Assembly (NCBI RefSeq): GCF_022508225.1 | Contig: NZ_JAETXJ010000001.1 | Location: 372,001 to 436,000 of the forward strand | Direction: 5' to 3' | DNA from: Desulfovibrio sp. UIB00 | GTDB taxonomy: Bacteria > Desulfobacterota > Desulfovibrionia > Desulfovibrionales > Desulfovibrionaceae | DNA: 64,000 bases | Part shown: piece by piece, positions 36,898-46,343 of the stretch | Layout of the letters: each line of letters opens with the position of its first letter | Numbering within the stretch: the stretch's first letter is position 1 | Translations under genes and position numbers: made by a program | The notes under the pieces: model-generated | What the model saw: only the letters and a program-made list of their open reading frames with translations | Database searches by the model: none | Told to the model about the DNA's origin: nothing

Positions 36898-38814
36898 CTA
36901 GTCCGTGGGCTCTACGGCTGCGGTTGGGGCGGGCAACGCGATCATGGGCGCGTTGGGGTCAGGCCCGAAAAGATAGTCGTAAACCTTGCGGGCCACAGGG
37001 CCAGCCACACTTGAACCGCCGCCGCCGTGTTCCACCATGACAATAACCACATAGGTTTTGCCGTCTTTAATACCCCAGGTGGCAATCCAGGCGTGGTCGC
37101 GCTGGGCGTATTCCATTTCTGACATTTTCAGGCGGCGGTCGCCTGCGGCCATCTTGAGCTTGACCACCTGCGCTGTACCTGTTTTGCCGCCCATGTCGGC
37201 ATCCTTGCGGCCCACAACCTTGGCTGTGCCGCCGTTGGCAGTGCGGCGCATGGCCTCCACCACAAACTTGAGCGTCTCTGGCTTGGCGGGTACACGGCCA
37301 CGCACTTCGCGTGTGGCGTCATCCACAAGCTGGGGCTTGAGCAGATCGCCGCCGTTGAGCAGAGCCGAAACAAATACTGCCACCTGCACCGGCGTCACCA
37401 GGGTGTAGCCCTGGCCGATGGACACGTTGTAGGTTTCACCGCGTGTCCACGGACGACCAAAACGCCGCCGTTTCCAGTCGCGCGAAGGGACAAGGCCCGA
37501 TTTTTCATGTGGTAGGTCAATGCCTGTAGGCCGCCCGAATCCACAAGCCTTGGCGAATTCTTCCAACTTGTCAATGCCCAGGCGGTCGCCCATGAGGTAG
37601 AAATAGACGTCGCAGGAGTCTATGAGCGCGTGCACGAGGTCTTCGGAGCCGTGCCCGCCGCGCTTCCAGCAGCGGAAAATCTGGTTGCCCAGTTTGACCT
37701 GTCCGGGGCAGAATACGCTTTCACGCGGGTTGACGCCCTTTTCAAGCAACATGGTGGCCATAACCAGCTTCCATACGGAACCTGGGGGGTACACGCTCTG
37801 GATAACGCGGTTCTGCAAGGGAAAGCGGTTGTTGGTGCGCAGGGCGTCCCAGTCGCGTTGCGAAATGCCCGCAGCAAAAAGATTGTTGTCGTAGGCCGGG
37901 GATGTCACAAGCGCGCGCAGCTTGCCGCTGTCCGGTTCCATGACCACGATGCAGCCAGCCTCGCCGCCGAGGGCGTCCCAGGCAGCCTTTTGCAAACCCG
38001 CATCGAGTGAAAGATGTATTTCGTGCCCGCCGCGCGGTTCATCGCGCAGAGTTTTGCCAAGCACTCGGGCGTGGGCGTCAACCTCCACATCGTACAAGCC
38101 CTTGCGGCCCCGCAACTGCTTTTCCAGCTCCAGTTCCAGCCCCTGCTTGCCCACCAGGTCGCCCATGGCAAGGGCGCTGTCTGCGGTCATTTCCTGCTCG
38201 TTGGCTTCCGCCACGTAACCAAGAATATGGGCGAAAAGTTCTTTCTCGGGGTAGCTGCGCTTGGTGCGCACCACAATTTCAAGCCCCGGCCATTCGTGAA
38301 TCTCGGATTCAATGCGGGCCACAAGGTCAAAGTCGATATCGGTGATGAGCAGCAGGGGCTCAAAGGGTTTAACCTTGAATCGGTCCTGACGGAACTTGTC
38401 CCAGACCTGCTGGAGGGGGATGCCCGACCATTCGCTTATCTGGGCCAGGGTGGCGGGGATGTCGTGGCAGTCTTCGCGCACGATGGAAAGACCGTAGGCG
38501 GTGCGGTTATCGGCCAGCACCTTGCCCTTGTCGTCCATGATGCGCCCGCGCGGGGCAAAGATGCGCTCGATACGCAGGCGGTTGTCCTGAGCCTGACGTG
38601 CAAATTCTTCGCCTCTGTGCACTTGCAGATACCAGAAGCGCACCACAAGCACAAAAAACATCAGACCCACCAGAACCTGAAGCAGGATTGCGCCAGCGCG
38701 CGGCGGCTGATAGCCCTCGCTCTCGACCTGAATCTTGAGCCAGGAGCGAATGCCCTTATGCTGCGCCTTGTCGTTGTGCGCCAGCAGCGAGGTATTGTCA
38801 GTTTTCCTGATCAT
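36898..38814 (-). CDS. mrdA: Penicillin-binding protein 2 (peptidoglycan transpeptidase)
   Basis: Cross-links peptidoglycan during elongation with RodA. About 638 aa: short cytoplasmic N-terminus, one membrane helix (about residues 41-62, LLQVLVGLMFFVLVVRFWYLQV), a pedestal domain with RGRIMDDKG, then the transpeptidase domain with YPPGSVWKLV (SxxK active serine), SCD and GGKTGTAQV (KTG motif). The start at 38814 (MIRKTDNT) is preferred to 38865 because it fits the family; it overlaps mreD by 17 bases. Confidence 0.95.
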   Translation of the reverse strand: MIRKTDNTSLLAHNDKAQHKGIRSWLKIQVESEGYQPPRAGAILLQVLVGLMFFVLVVRFWYLQVHRGEEFARQAQDNRLRIERIFAPRGRIMDDKGKVLADNRTAYGLSIVREDCHDIPATLAQISEWSGIPLQQVWDKFRQDRFKVKPFEPLLLITDIDFDLVARIESEIHEWPGLEIVVRTKRSYPEKELFAHILGYVAEANEQEMTADSALAMGDLVGKQGLELELEKQLRGRKGLYDVEVDAHARVLGKTLRDEPRGGHEIHLSLDAGLQKAAWDALGGEAGCIVVMEPDSGKLRALVTSPAYDNNLFAAGISQRDWDALRTNNRFPLQNRVIQSVYPPGSVWKLVMATMLLEKGVNPRESVFCPGQVKLGNQIFRCWKRGGHGSEDLVHALIDSCDVYFYLMGDRLGIDKLEEFAKACGFGRPTGIDLPHEKSGLVPSRDWKRRRFGRPWTRGETYNVSIGQGYTLVTPVQVAVFVSALLNGGDLLKPQLVDDATREVRGRVPAKPETLKFVVEAMRRTANGGTAKVVGRKDADMGGKTGTAQVVKLKMAAGDRRLKMSEMEYAQRDHAWIATWGIKDGKTYVVIVMVEHGGGGSSVAGPVARKVYDYLFGPDPNAPMIALPAPTAAVEPTD

Positions 38815-39268
38815 TGGGGTTCCAGTGGCGGGTGGCCACCAACAGCCGCCAGGCGAAGGGCACAAAGATGGCCTGAATCAGGCTTGTGTCCAGGGTTCCC
38901 TGCACATCGAAAGGCAGGTTCTGCAAAGGGGCCATGAGCCACGCAATGGCGTAGTATGCGGCGCCCAGGCAGGCTGACAGCAAAAAGACAAAAATGAAAT
39001 TTTCCACTTCAAACAGCCAGCGGCCCATCTTGAACAGCAAAATGACTGCGGCATACCAGACAATGACGGCCCCGAAGGGGCGCGTGCCCATGCCTTCCTG
39101 CAACAGGATGAACACGGGCAGCAGCCAGAGCATATTTTTATAATCCCGTTCCTGCAACAGGATGATCAGGCCCACCGTGAGCACATCAAGCCCCGGCACC
39201 GCCGCCTGCAAAACAATGGCGCAGGCCATGAAAAAGGCCCACCATGCAATGCTGCGGAGCGTTCTCAT
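38798..39268 (-). CDS. mreD: Rod shape-determining protein MreD
   Basis: Integral membrane protein of 156 aa with about five hydrophobic segments, MreD in size and position. Sequence conservation is weak, as usual for MreD, so the assignment rests largely on context: it overlaps mreC by 4 bases (ATGA) and mrdA by 17. It anchors the cell-elongation complex. Confidence 0.85.
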   Translation of the reverse strand: MRTLRSIAWWAFFMACAIVLQAAVPGLDVLTVGLIILLQERDYKNMLWLLPVFILLQEGMGTRPFGAVIVWYAAVILLFKMGRWLFEVENFIFVFLLSACLGAAYYAIAWLMAPLQNLPFDVQGTLDTSLIQAIFVPFAWRLLVATRHWNPNDQEN

Positions 39269-40155
39269 GGCGTGGCGCTTTTGGGCGCGGGCGGGCCCAC
39301 AAATTCTTTGGGAGCTTCGCTGGGTTCCAGCGGGCGGGGCGCGCCGGTGGATTCGAGCAGCAGCACTTCTTCAAGATGTTGCAGGTCAACCAGCGGTTCT
39401 GCCTTGATGGCCATGAACTGGGTGTAATCCGAAGGAGCCACGCGCAGTACGCGCGCCACAGGTATGCCCTTGGGGTACTTGCCGTCCAGGCCGGAGGTGA
39501 TGATTATTTCGCCTGGCTTGACCTTGGCATCGCGCTGCACAAAGTTGACTTCAAGCTTCTGGCCCGTGCCCATGCCCATGAGGATGCCGGGAGCGCGGCT
39601 TTCTTGCGAAAAAACGGCTATGCGGCTGCTGGGATCAGTAAGCAGCAACACAATGGAACTGTGGGCGCTGGCCTTGAGAACGCGGCCAACCAGCCCAAGG
39701 TGGGTAACCAGCGGCGTGCCCGGACGTCCCCCCGTGCTGTACCCCCGGCTGATGGTGATGCTGTCAAGGACGGCGTTGGGACCCATGCGGCCGGAAAGAA
39801 CGCGGGCCCCAAGGGGACGCCATGTCTGGTCTACCGGCAGTTGCACCAGCGCGCGCAGGCGCTTGAGCTCGGCCAGGTCTTCACCATTGGCAAGCAGGCG
39901 TGCTTCAAGCTCGTCCACCTTTTGCTTGAGGGCTTCATTTTCTTCACGCACGCCCACAAGGTCAAAATAGCGGTCCCACATGTTTTCCGCAGCGTCCTGC
40001 GCGGAACGAACGGGCGTGAGCACCGCGCCGGTGATTTCAAGCCCCAGTTTCGCGGCCAGGTCGTCCAGAACGCGCGTGCGCTGATTCCAGGAGTACATGC
40101 CCAGAAACAGGATGAGCAAAATGCCCGCGAGGAGGAGAAGACGCCGCAGTGTCAC
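39265..40155 (-). CDS. mreC: Rod shape-determining protein MreC
   Basis: Periplasmic scaffold linking MreB to the wall synthases, 296 aa. It has one N-terminal membrane helix (about 7-23), a coiled coil (about residues 60-100, EENEALKQKVDELEARLL) and the beta-rich MreC domain with LVTHLGLVGRV, GIVVLLLTDPSSR-like and PGEIIITSGLDGKYPKGIPVARV. Ends with a Pro-rich tail. Located between mreB and mreD. Confidence 0.94.
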   Translation of the reverse strand: MTLRRLLLLAGILLILFLGMYSWNQRTRVLDDLAAKLGLEITGAVLTPVRSAQDAAENMWDRYFDLVGVREENEALKQKVDELEARLLANGEDLAELKRLRALVQLPVDQTWRPLGARVLSGRMGPNAVLDSITISRGYSTGGRPGTPLVTHLGLVGRVLKASAHSSIVLLLTDPSSRIAVFSQESRAPGILMGMGTGQKLEVNFVQRDAKVKPGEIIITSGLDGKYPKGIPVARVLRVAPSDYTQFMAIKAEPLVDLQHLEEVLLLESTGAPRPLEPSEAPKEFVGPPAPKSATP

Positions 40156-40190
40156 AGGCGGAAGCTCCTGAAAGCCGGTGCGGAATAAAT

Positions 40191-40261
40191 CGCGCCCCTG
40201 TGCCGGAGACGCAGAACCGGAAGCTTGTGTTCCGGCATTGCGTCAGCCGCACAGGGGCGCG
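40191..40261 (-). terminator. mreB-mreC intercistronic hairpin (possible attenuator)
   Basis: A 13-bp outer stem (CGCGCCCCTGTGC / GCACAGGGGCGCG) encloses a second one (CCGGA...TCCGG). On the minus strand it is followed by ATTTATT, a weak T-rich run. It could partly stop transcription after mreB, giving more MreB than MreC and MreD, or protect the mreB 3' end. Confidence 0.5.
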
Positions 40262-40276
40262 AGGACAAGGTCGGTT

Positions 40277-41347
<1,071 letters not shown>

Positions 41348-41543
41348 CTACCTTACCGTCATGTTGAAACAACTCCCGCACCCGGCGAGGCGAAGAGGCC
41401 TGGAGTGGGGGCGCTGTTGGAATTGGTAACGTCAGGCTGAAAACTGTTCTGCTAAAACTGGCATGAAGTCAAGACGGTGGACGCAGGGTTAAAATATTTG
41501 TCCCGCCGGAAGGCGCGGAAATAAGCCTTCAAGGGACGCAAAC

Positions 41544-42545
41544 ATGCAGCGCTGGCATACTCTGGCCGCTTATTATAATCGACGCTGTGGTAGCCGGGTG
41601 CAAAAAATTCCACTTGACGCCGGGGCCTCCTGCCCCAACCGCGACGGTACGCTTTCGTTTTCCGGCTGCACGTTTTGCAATGTCGATGGGTCCGGCTCGG
41701 GCCGCGCAAAACAGGGCTATTCCCTACTGCAACAGTGGAATTTGTGGCGTTCCATATATCTGCGGGACGACCCCAATACGCGCTTTATTGCATACCTGCA
41801 ATCCTTCTCTAACACGTATGGGCCATCAGAACGCCTGCAACAACTGCTCCAAACGGTTCGCCAACTACCCGGCTGTTTTGGAATTGCCGTGGGAACCCGC
41901 CCCGACTGCCTTGATGACGAAAAGCTCGACCTGCTCGCAGCCCTTGATTGCGACCTCTGGCTGGAATTGGGCCTGCAAACATCCCAGGATGTCACCCTTG
42001 CCCGCATTAACCGGGGCCATACCGCAGCCAGCGCTGAAAATGCCGTGCGCATGGCCGCCGCGCGTGGTATTGCCGTATGCGCTCACCTCATGGCCGGGTT
42101 ACCCGGTGAAGACGAAGGCCATTTTTTGCAAAGTCTGGAATGGGCGACTTCCCAGCCGATAAGTGGCCTCAAACTGCACAACGTTTACGTGCCCAAGGGG
42201 ACGGAGCTGGCCCGCCAGTACGCCGCAGGCCAGTATCACCCCCTCTGGCGCGATGAATATGTCGACCTCCTCTGCGCCGCCCTGCCGCGCATCCCTTCAC
42301 ACATCGTCATCCACCGCCTCCAGAGCGACCCCGCCCCCGGTGAACTGCTGGCTCCCGCCTGGGCCAAAGACAAGCGCGGCCTGCTGGGGGATTTGCGGCG
42401 GGCGCTGGGGGCGAGGGAGTTGTGGCAAGGGAAGTTCTGCGACTCCCCCGAGGTGTGTCCGGCGGTCTTTTTGAGTGCTGGCTGCGTCAGGAGTGATTTT
42501 GCTCGGGTCGAGTACTATCAGAGTACACTCCCCTCGCAAAAATAA
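41544..42545 (+). CDS. TIGR01212-type radical SAM protein (YhcC-like)
   Basis: Radical SAM protein of 333 aa. The cluster motif is CPNRDGTLSFSGCTFC, the long-spaced cysteines characteristic of this YhcC-like family, followed by QSFSNTYGP, GTRPDCLDDEKLDLL and HLMAGLPGEDE. Members are widespread; the reaction is not established. The family part ends at about residue 305. The last 25 residues (VRSDFARVEYYQSTLPSQK at the end) are encoded by the mosaic repeat that begins at about 42478, so the original stop was probably displaced by the repeat. It faces away from mreB. Confidence 0.9.
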   Translation: MQRWHTLAAYYNRRCGSRVQKIPLDAGASCPNRDGTLSFSGCTFCNVDGSGSGRAKQGYSLLQQWNLWRSIYLRDDPNTRFIAYLQSFSNTYGPSERLQQLLQTVRQLPGCFGIAVGTRPDCLDDEKLDLLAALDCDLWLELGLQTSQDVTLARINRGHTAASAENAVRMAAARGIAVCAHLMAGLPGEDEGHFLQSLEWATSQPISGLKLHNVYVPKGTELARQYAAGQYHPLWRDEYVDLLCAALPRIPSHIVIHRLQSDPAPGELLAPAWAKDKRGLLGDLRRALGARELWQGKFCDSPEVCPAVFLSAGCVRSDFARVEYYQSTLPSQK

Positions 42546-42590
42546 CTCCTTCCTTGCCAGCGCCCAAAAATCCTCGCCGGACACTATCGC
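42478..42590 (+). repeat. Mosaic interspersed repeat, copy A
   Basis: Short form: GATTTTGCTCGGGTCGAGTA, a 5-base spacer, GAGTACACTCCCCTCGCAAAA, then a TTCCTTGCCAGCGCCCAAAAA and CCGCCGGACACTATCG-type tail. The 5' part lies inside the reading frame of the radical SAM gene. Copies B, C and D are at 42612-42880, 42917-43015 and 58936-59090. Confidence 0.85.
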
Positions 42591-42611
42591 TGTTTCTTAG
42601 ATTTCTTTCGT

Positions 42612-42880
42612 GTTGGCTGCGTCAGGGATGGTTTTTGTTCAGGTCGAGTACCGTAGCGCTGCTGTCTTTATCCGTAGCTTCCTTTGTCGCGCGGCAGCCG
42701 TTGCCCAAAGGGCTTACGGATGGCGACAGCGATTGCATGGAACGACTATGCCGTTGCGCATGCTGCCTTTAGGCGTAACTTCCTGTGTCGCAACGCCTAA
42801 AGCAACGGCTAAAGCGGGTACACTCCCTTCGCAAAAAACATCCCTTCCTTGCCAGAAGCGAAAAATCCTCGCCGGACACA
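42612..42880 (+). repeat. Mosaic interspersed repeat, copy B (long form)
   Basis: Same ends as copy A (TTGGCTGCGTCAGG...GGTCGAGTACC and GGTACACTCCCTTCGCAAAA...CGCCGGACACA) but with an insert of about 170 bases starting CGTAGCGCTGCTGTCTTTAT, which holds the dyad TAGGCGT / ACGCCTA. Copy D shares the first part of this insert. Confidence 0.82.
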
Positions 42881-42916
42881 TTGGTATCTTGGGTTGGTGA
42901 GTCTTGTATTTCAAAA

Positions 42917-43015
42917 GTGATTTTGCTCGGGTCGAGTACCATTGGAGTACACTCCCCTCACAAAAAGCCACACTTCCTTGCCAGCGCCCAAAAAGGCCGC
43001 CGGACACTATCGTTG
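42917..43015 (+). repeat. Mosaic interspersed repeat, copy C (short form)
   Basis: Nearly the same as copy A: GTGATTTTGCTCGGGTCGAG, spacer, GAGTACACTCCCCTCACAAAA, then TTCCTTGCCAGCGCCCAAAAA and CCGGACACTATCG. All three copies here have one orientation. Confidence 0.85.
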
Positions 43016-43228
43016 GCTCTGGTTATTTGTCGCGTAGGCTGAGCCAGGGGGCGTTTTGTTCAACCGGCAGCATGAACGCCCCTGCTGGCTCCGCGCAGCA
43101 TAGTTAGCAAATCTCCGAGTTTTTTCTGTTCAAAAAACTCCACACCGCTGTAATATTATAAGGTTGTCATGCTGGAGCTGTTCTGCGGCGTATGGACATT
43201 TATTTGGCTTTGTGCTGGTATACCAGTT

Positions 43229-43885
43229 ATGAAGCAGACAAACACCAAGGCATCTTCCACAGCGTATGAGGCCATTCGTTCCATGATCGCGCAAGGGCAG
43301 CTCAGCCCCGGCGAAGAACTGTCGGAACGCAGCCTGGCTGAAAGCCTGCAACTTGGGCGTACGCCAGTGCGCGAGGCCATCAAGGATCTGTGCAGGGAGG
43401 GCGTTCTCATGAGCGTTCCTCTGCGGGGCACCTTTGTGCAGCGCCTGTCTGTGGAAGACCTGAAAGAAATCCACGAGGTGCGCCTGGCGCTCGAAGGCAT
43501 GGCCGCCAAGCTGGCGGCAGAAAAAGGCGGCAGCCCTGAACTGCGGGCCTGTCTTGCCGAACTTCAGGCCCTGCCCGATGGGCCGGAGCTTGATACCTTT
43601 GAAGCGCAGCGCATCGGCTGGGACTTTCACAAAGCCATATTTCAGGCCGCTGGAAACAAACGGCTGGCAAAACTCTATGCAGACGTGCGCGTGCAGAACT
43701 CCTTGGCCATGCAGCGCGTCAAAAATTACGATGCAGAACGGACACGCGTGGTGATTAAGGAACATATCGCCATTGGCAATGCCATTCTGGATCGCAATCA
43801 AACACTGGCTCACCAGCTTGTCTGGGATCATCTGCAAAAGGCCATGGAAACGAAACTGCGCTCACTGCTTGCAGTTCTCGGCTAA
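43229..43885 (+). CDS. GntR-family transcriptional regulator (FadR/FCD type)
   Basis: DNA-binding regulator of about 218 aa: winged helix at the N-terminus (residues about 10-72, ERSLAESLQLGRTPVREAIKDL) and an FCD ligand domain (about 85-210) with the metal-binding Asp/His pattern (WDFHKAIF, EHIAIGNAI, LVWDHL). Such proteins usually sense organic acids or amino acids. It lies 60 bases before a DAACS symporter and a threonine aldolase gene on the same strand, which it probably controls. The start at 43229 is chosen to fit the family; an ATG at 43169 would add 20 hydrophobic residues. Confidence 0.88.
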   Translation: MKQTNTKASSTAYEAIRSMIAQGQLSPGEELSERSLAESLQLGRTPVREAIKDLCREGVLMSVPLRGTFVQRLSVEDLKEIHEVRLALEGMAAKLAAEKGGSPELRACLAELQALPDGPELDTFEAQRIGWDFHKAIFQAAGNKRLAKLYADVRVQNSLAMQRVKNYDAERTRVVIKEHIAIGNAILDRNQTLAHQLVWDHLQKAMETKLRSLLAVLG

Positions 43886-43945
43886 ACCTGGCCGTCGGCA
43901 TCACAAGACGTTTTACGTGCAAGGATCAGAGGGGGAAGAGAGGCG

Positions 43946-45187
43946 ATGGAAATGACAAAAACCAGCAAAAAGCGGCCCATTCCGCTGCCAATTCAGATGG
44001 TGCTCGGCCTTGTTCTGGGCATTGTGTTCGGCTTTCTTGCGCCGCACTTTTCCCAGGCCCTGGCCCCGGTGGGCACGGCCTTTGTGCAGGCCATCAAAAT
44101 GATCGTGGTGCCGCTGGTGTTCACGGCCATCACCCTTGGCATCTACCAGATGGGCAACAGCGCCAAGCAGTTGGGCAAGGTTTCCGTTATCAGCCTGCTC
44201 TATTTTTTCATTGCCACTGTGGTGGCAATCATCATTGGCCTTGCCCTCAACGGCATGTTCCACCCCGGCGTGGGCGTCAACCTGTCGCACACCGCAGAAC
44301 TGCCCAAGAACATCAATACCACGGTCAACTGGACAAAGTTTTTTCTCGACATGATCCCCTCCAACGTGTTTGCGGCCATGTCGGGCACCAACCTCCTGCC
44401 TGTGCTGGTTTTTGCAGTGCTGCTGGGCCTTGCTCTGGCTTCCACCGGCAGCAGGGCAAAGCCTCTCGTTGACGTGCTGGACGCTCTGATGGGCGCTGTC
44501 TTCAAGCTCACGGGCTGGATCATCGCCCTGTCGCCCATTGCCATTTTTGCCATCATAGCCTGGCTGTTTTCCACGCAGGGCATGCACACCATTCTGGCCC
44601 TGCTCAAATTGGTGTTGGTCATGTACCTGGGGCTTGGCGTCTTGCTGGTGCTGTTCGCCATCTTGATGCTCTGCATCGGCGAACACCCCCTCAAGACCGC
44701 CAAAGCCGTGAGCGAGCCTGTGATTCTGGCTTTTGCCACGCGTTCGTCAGAGGCGACACTGCCTCTGCACATGGAAAAACTGGTGGAAATGGGCGTTCCC
44801 AAGGCCGTGGCCTCGGTGGTGCTGCCTCTGGGCTACGCCTTCAACCGCGACGGCTCCATCATGTATTTTGCGCTGGCCGTTGGCTTTCTGGCTGATGCCT
44901 ATAACATCCCGCTGGATCCCAGCACCCTGCTTTCCATCATCGTGGTGACCACGCTTGCCAGCAAGGGCAGCGCCAACGTGCCTTCGGGCGGCCTTGTGGC
45001 CATTGCCATGGTGCTGACCACCATTGGCATTCCTGTGGAGGCTCTGGCCATCATCGCGGGCGTGGACGCTTTTCTGGACATGGGCCGTACCGCCGTCAAC
45101 GTGGTCAGCAACACTGTCGCAGTGAAGCTTGTCATGCGCTGGGCGGGGATTGCCTATGAACCGACGGAAGAAACCGCCGAAGTCTAA
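43946..45187 (+). CDS. Dicarboxylate/amino acid:cation symporter (DAACS, GltP-like)
   Basis: Secondary transporter of 413 aa with eight membrane helices and two re-entrant hairpins. The hairpin-1 motif TRSSEATLP and the unwound-helix motif NRDGSIMYF are present. In helix 8, GVDAFLDMGRTAVNVVSN matches GltPh, whose Asp394 binds the amino group and Arg397 an acidic side chain; both are kept here, pointing to aspartate/glutamate-like substrates. The following Asp of GltPh (sodium site, NVTGD) is Asn here, so ion coupling may differ. Start at 43946 after GAGGGGGAAGAGAGGCG. Likely operon with threonine aldolase. Confidence 0.9.
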   Translation: MEMTKTSKKRPIPLPIQMVLGLVLGIVFGFLAPHFSQALAPVGTAFVQAIKMIVVPLVFTAITLGIYQMGNSAKQLGKVSVISLLYFFIATVVAIIIGLALNGMFHPGVGVNLSHTAELPKNINTTVNWTKFFLDMIPSNVFAAMSGTNLLPVLVFAVLLGLALASTGSRAKPLVDVLDALMGAVFKLTGWIIALSPIAIFAIIAWLFSTQGMHTILALLKLVLVMYLGLGVLLVLFAILMLCIGEHPLKTAKAVSEPVILAFATRSSEATLPLHMEKLVEMGVPKAVASVVLPLGYAFNRDGSIMYFALAVGFLADAYNIPLDPSTLLSIIVVTTLASKGSANVPSGGLVAIAMVLTTIGIPVEALAIIAGVDAFLDMGRTAVNVVSNTVAVKLVMRWAGIAYEPTEETAEV

Positions 45188-45199
45188 AAGGTGAAATTC

Positions 45200-46255
45200 A
45201 TGCCTGTAGTCGATCTGCGCAGTGATACCTTGACCGTTCCCACTGAGGCCATGCGCGCCGCCATGCGTGAGGCCGAAGTGGGCGATGACGGCCGTGTTGA
45301 CGCGGAAGGGCGCGGCGGCGACCCCACAGTCAATCGGCTGGAAGATCATGCTGCCGAACTGCTGGGCAAGGAAGCCGCGCTTTTCTGCCCATCGGGAACC
45401 ATGGCCAATCTCGTCGCGCTGGCTACGTGGTGCGACCGTGGTGATGCTGCGGCTCTGGAGCCGGACCTGCACGTGTTCCGCACCGAAAAGTCGCCCTTCA
45501 TGGAAAAGTTCCTGGGTATTCAACCTGTGTTTTATTCGCGGGATGCAGAGGGCATGCCCGAAGTCGCCTCCTTTGCGTCCGCTTGCGTAACGCCGGGCGT
45601 CAAGCTGGCCTGTGTGGAAAACAGTCACAACTTCGGCGGCGGCATCTGCGTATCGCTGGCGCGGCAGCAGGCGCTGGCCGCTGCGGCCTGCAAGGCGGGG
45701 ATTCCCGTGCATATGGACGGCGCGAGGCTGTTTAACGCAGCCGTGGCCCTTGGGGTGGACGCCGCACATCTGGCCGCCTGCGCGGACAGCGTGATGTTCT
45801 GTCTTTCCAAGGGGCTGGGCGCGCCGTTCGGTTCTGTGCTGTGCGGAACGCGCGAGTTTATCGCCAAGGCGCGTCAGACGCGCAAACTGCTTGGCGGCGG
45901 CATGCGGCAGGCGGGCATTATGGCGGCTGCCGGGCTGGTTGCCCTGCGCACGGGTATTGAGCGCCTTGCGGAAGACCACGAAAACGCCCGCCACCTCGGC
46001 GCGGCCTTGGCGGCCTATGGCGAGTTTGTGCTCACGCCTGTGCAGAGCAATATTGTGATGCTGGATATAAGCGCTTCCGGCAGGTCTTCAGAATGGTTCG
46101 AGCAGAAGCTTGCGCCTCTGGGGCTGCTGGCAAAAGGCATGGGCAAGAATCACCTGCGGCTGACAACCTACAATGGGGTGGGGCGTCAGGATATGGCGCG
46201 CGCCATTGAGGCCTTTGAGCGCTTTATGGAAGAAAACCGCGCCTTGTGGAAGTAG
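45200..46255 (+). CDS. Low-specificity L-threonine aldolase
   Basis: PLP enzyme splitting L-threonine or allo-threonine into glycine and acetaldehyde, 351 aa. Motifs: VDLRSDTLTVPTEAM near the start, the HMDGARLFNAAVALG loop (Asp and Arg binding PLP), and FCLSKGLGAPFGSVLCG with the PLP lysine. The start at 45200 has AAAGGTG at a good distance; a GTG at 45191 overlaps this ribosome site. Twelve bases after the symporter gene, so the two are probably co-expressed under the GntR regulator. Confidence 0.92.
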   Translation: MPVVDLRSDTLTVPTEAMRAAMREAEVGDDGRVDAEGRGGDPTVNRLEDHAAELLGKEAALFCPSGTMANLVALATWCDRGDAAALEPDLHVFRTEKSPFMEKFLGIQPVFYSRDAEGMPEVASFASACVTPGVKLACVENSHNFGGGICVSLARQQALAAAACKAGIPVHMDGARLFNAAVALGVDAAHLAACADSVMFCLSKGLGAPFGSVLCGTREFIAKARQTRKLLGGGMRQAGIMAAAGLVALRTGIERLAEDHENARHLGAALAAYGEFVLTPVQSNIVMLDISASGRSSEWFEQKLAPLGLLAKGMGKNHLRLTTYNGVGRQDMARAIEAFERFMEENRALWK

Positions 46256-46285
46256 GGCCTGCCAGAAACTGTCGCTAAAATAAAC

Positions 46286-46326
46286 AAAGCCGCGCCGATG
46301 GTCATTACGACTGCCGGCGCGGCTTT
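46286..46326. terminator. Bidirectional terminator
   Basis: A perfect 12-bp stem AAAGCCGCGCCG / CGGCGCGGCTTT with a 17-base loop lies between convergent threonine aldolase and tunR genes; flanking A and T stretches suit both strands. Confidence 0.85.
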
Positions 46327-46343
46327 GTTTGCGTGTATGCTGG

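Larger units (their letters stand above)
42546..43228. other. Repeat cluster, no gene recognised
   Basis: About 680 bases occupied by the end of repeat copy A, copies B and C and roughly 200 bases of unique sequence before the GntR gene. Short open frames here are formed by the repeats and have no family features. Confidence 0.7.
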
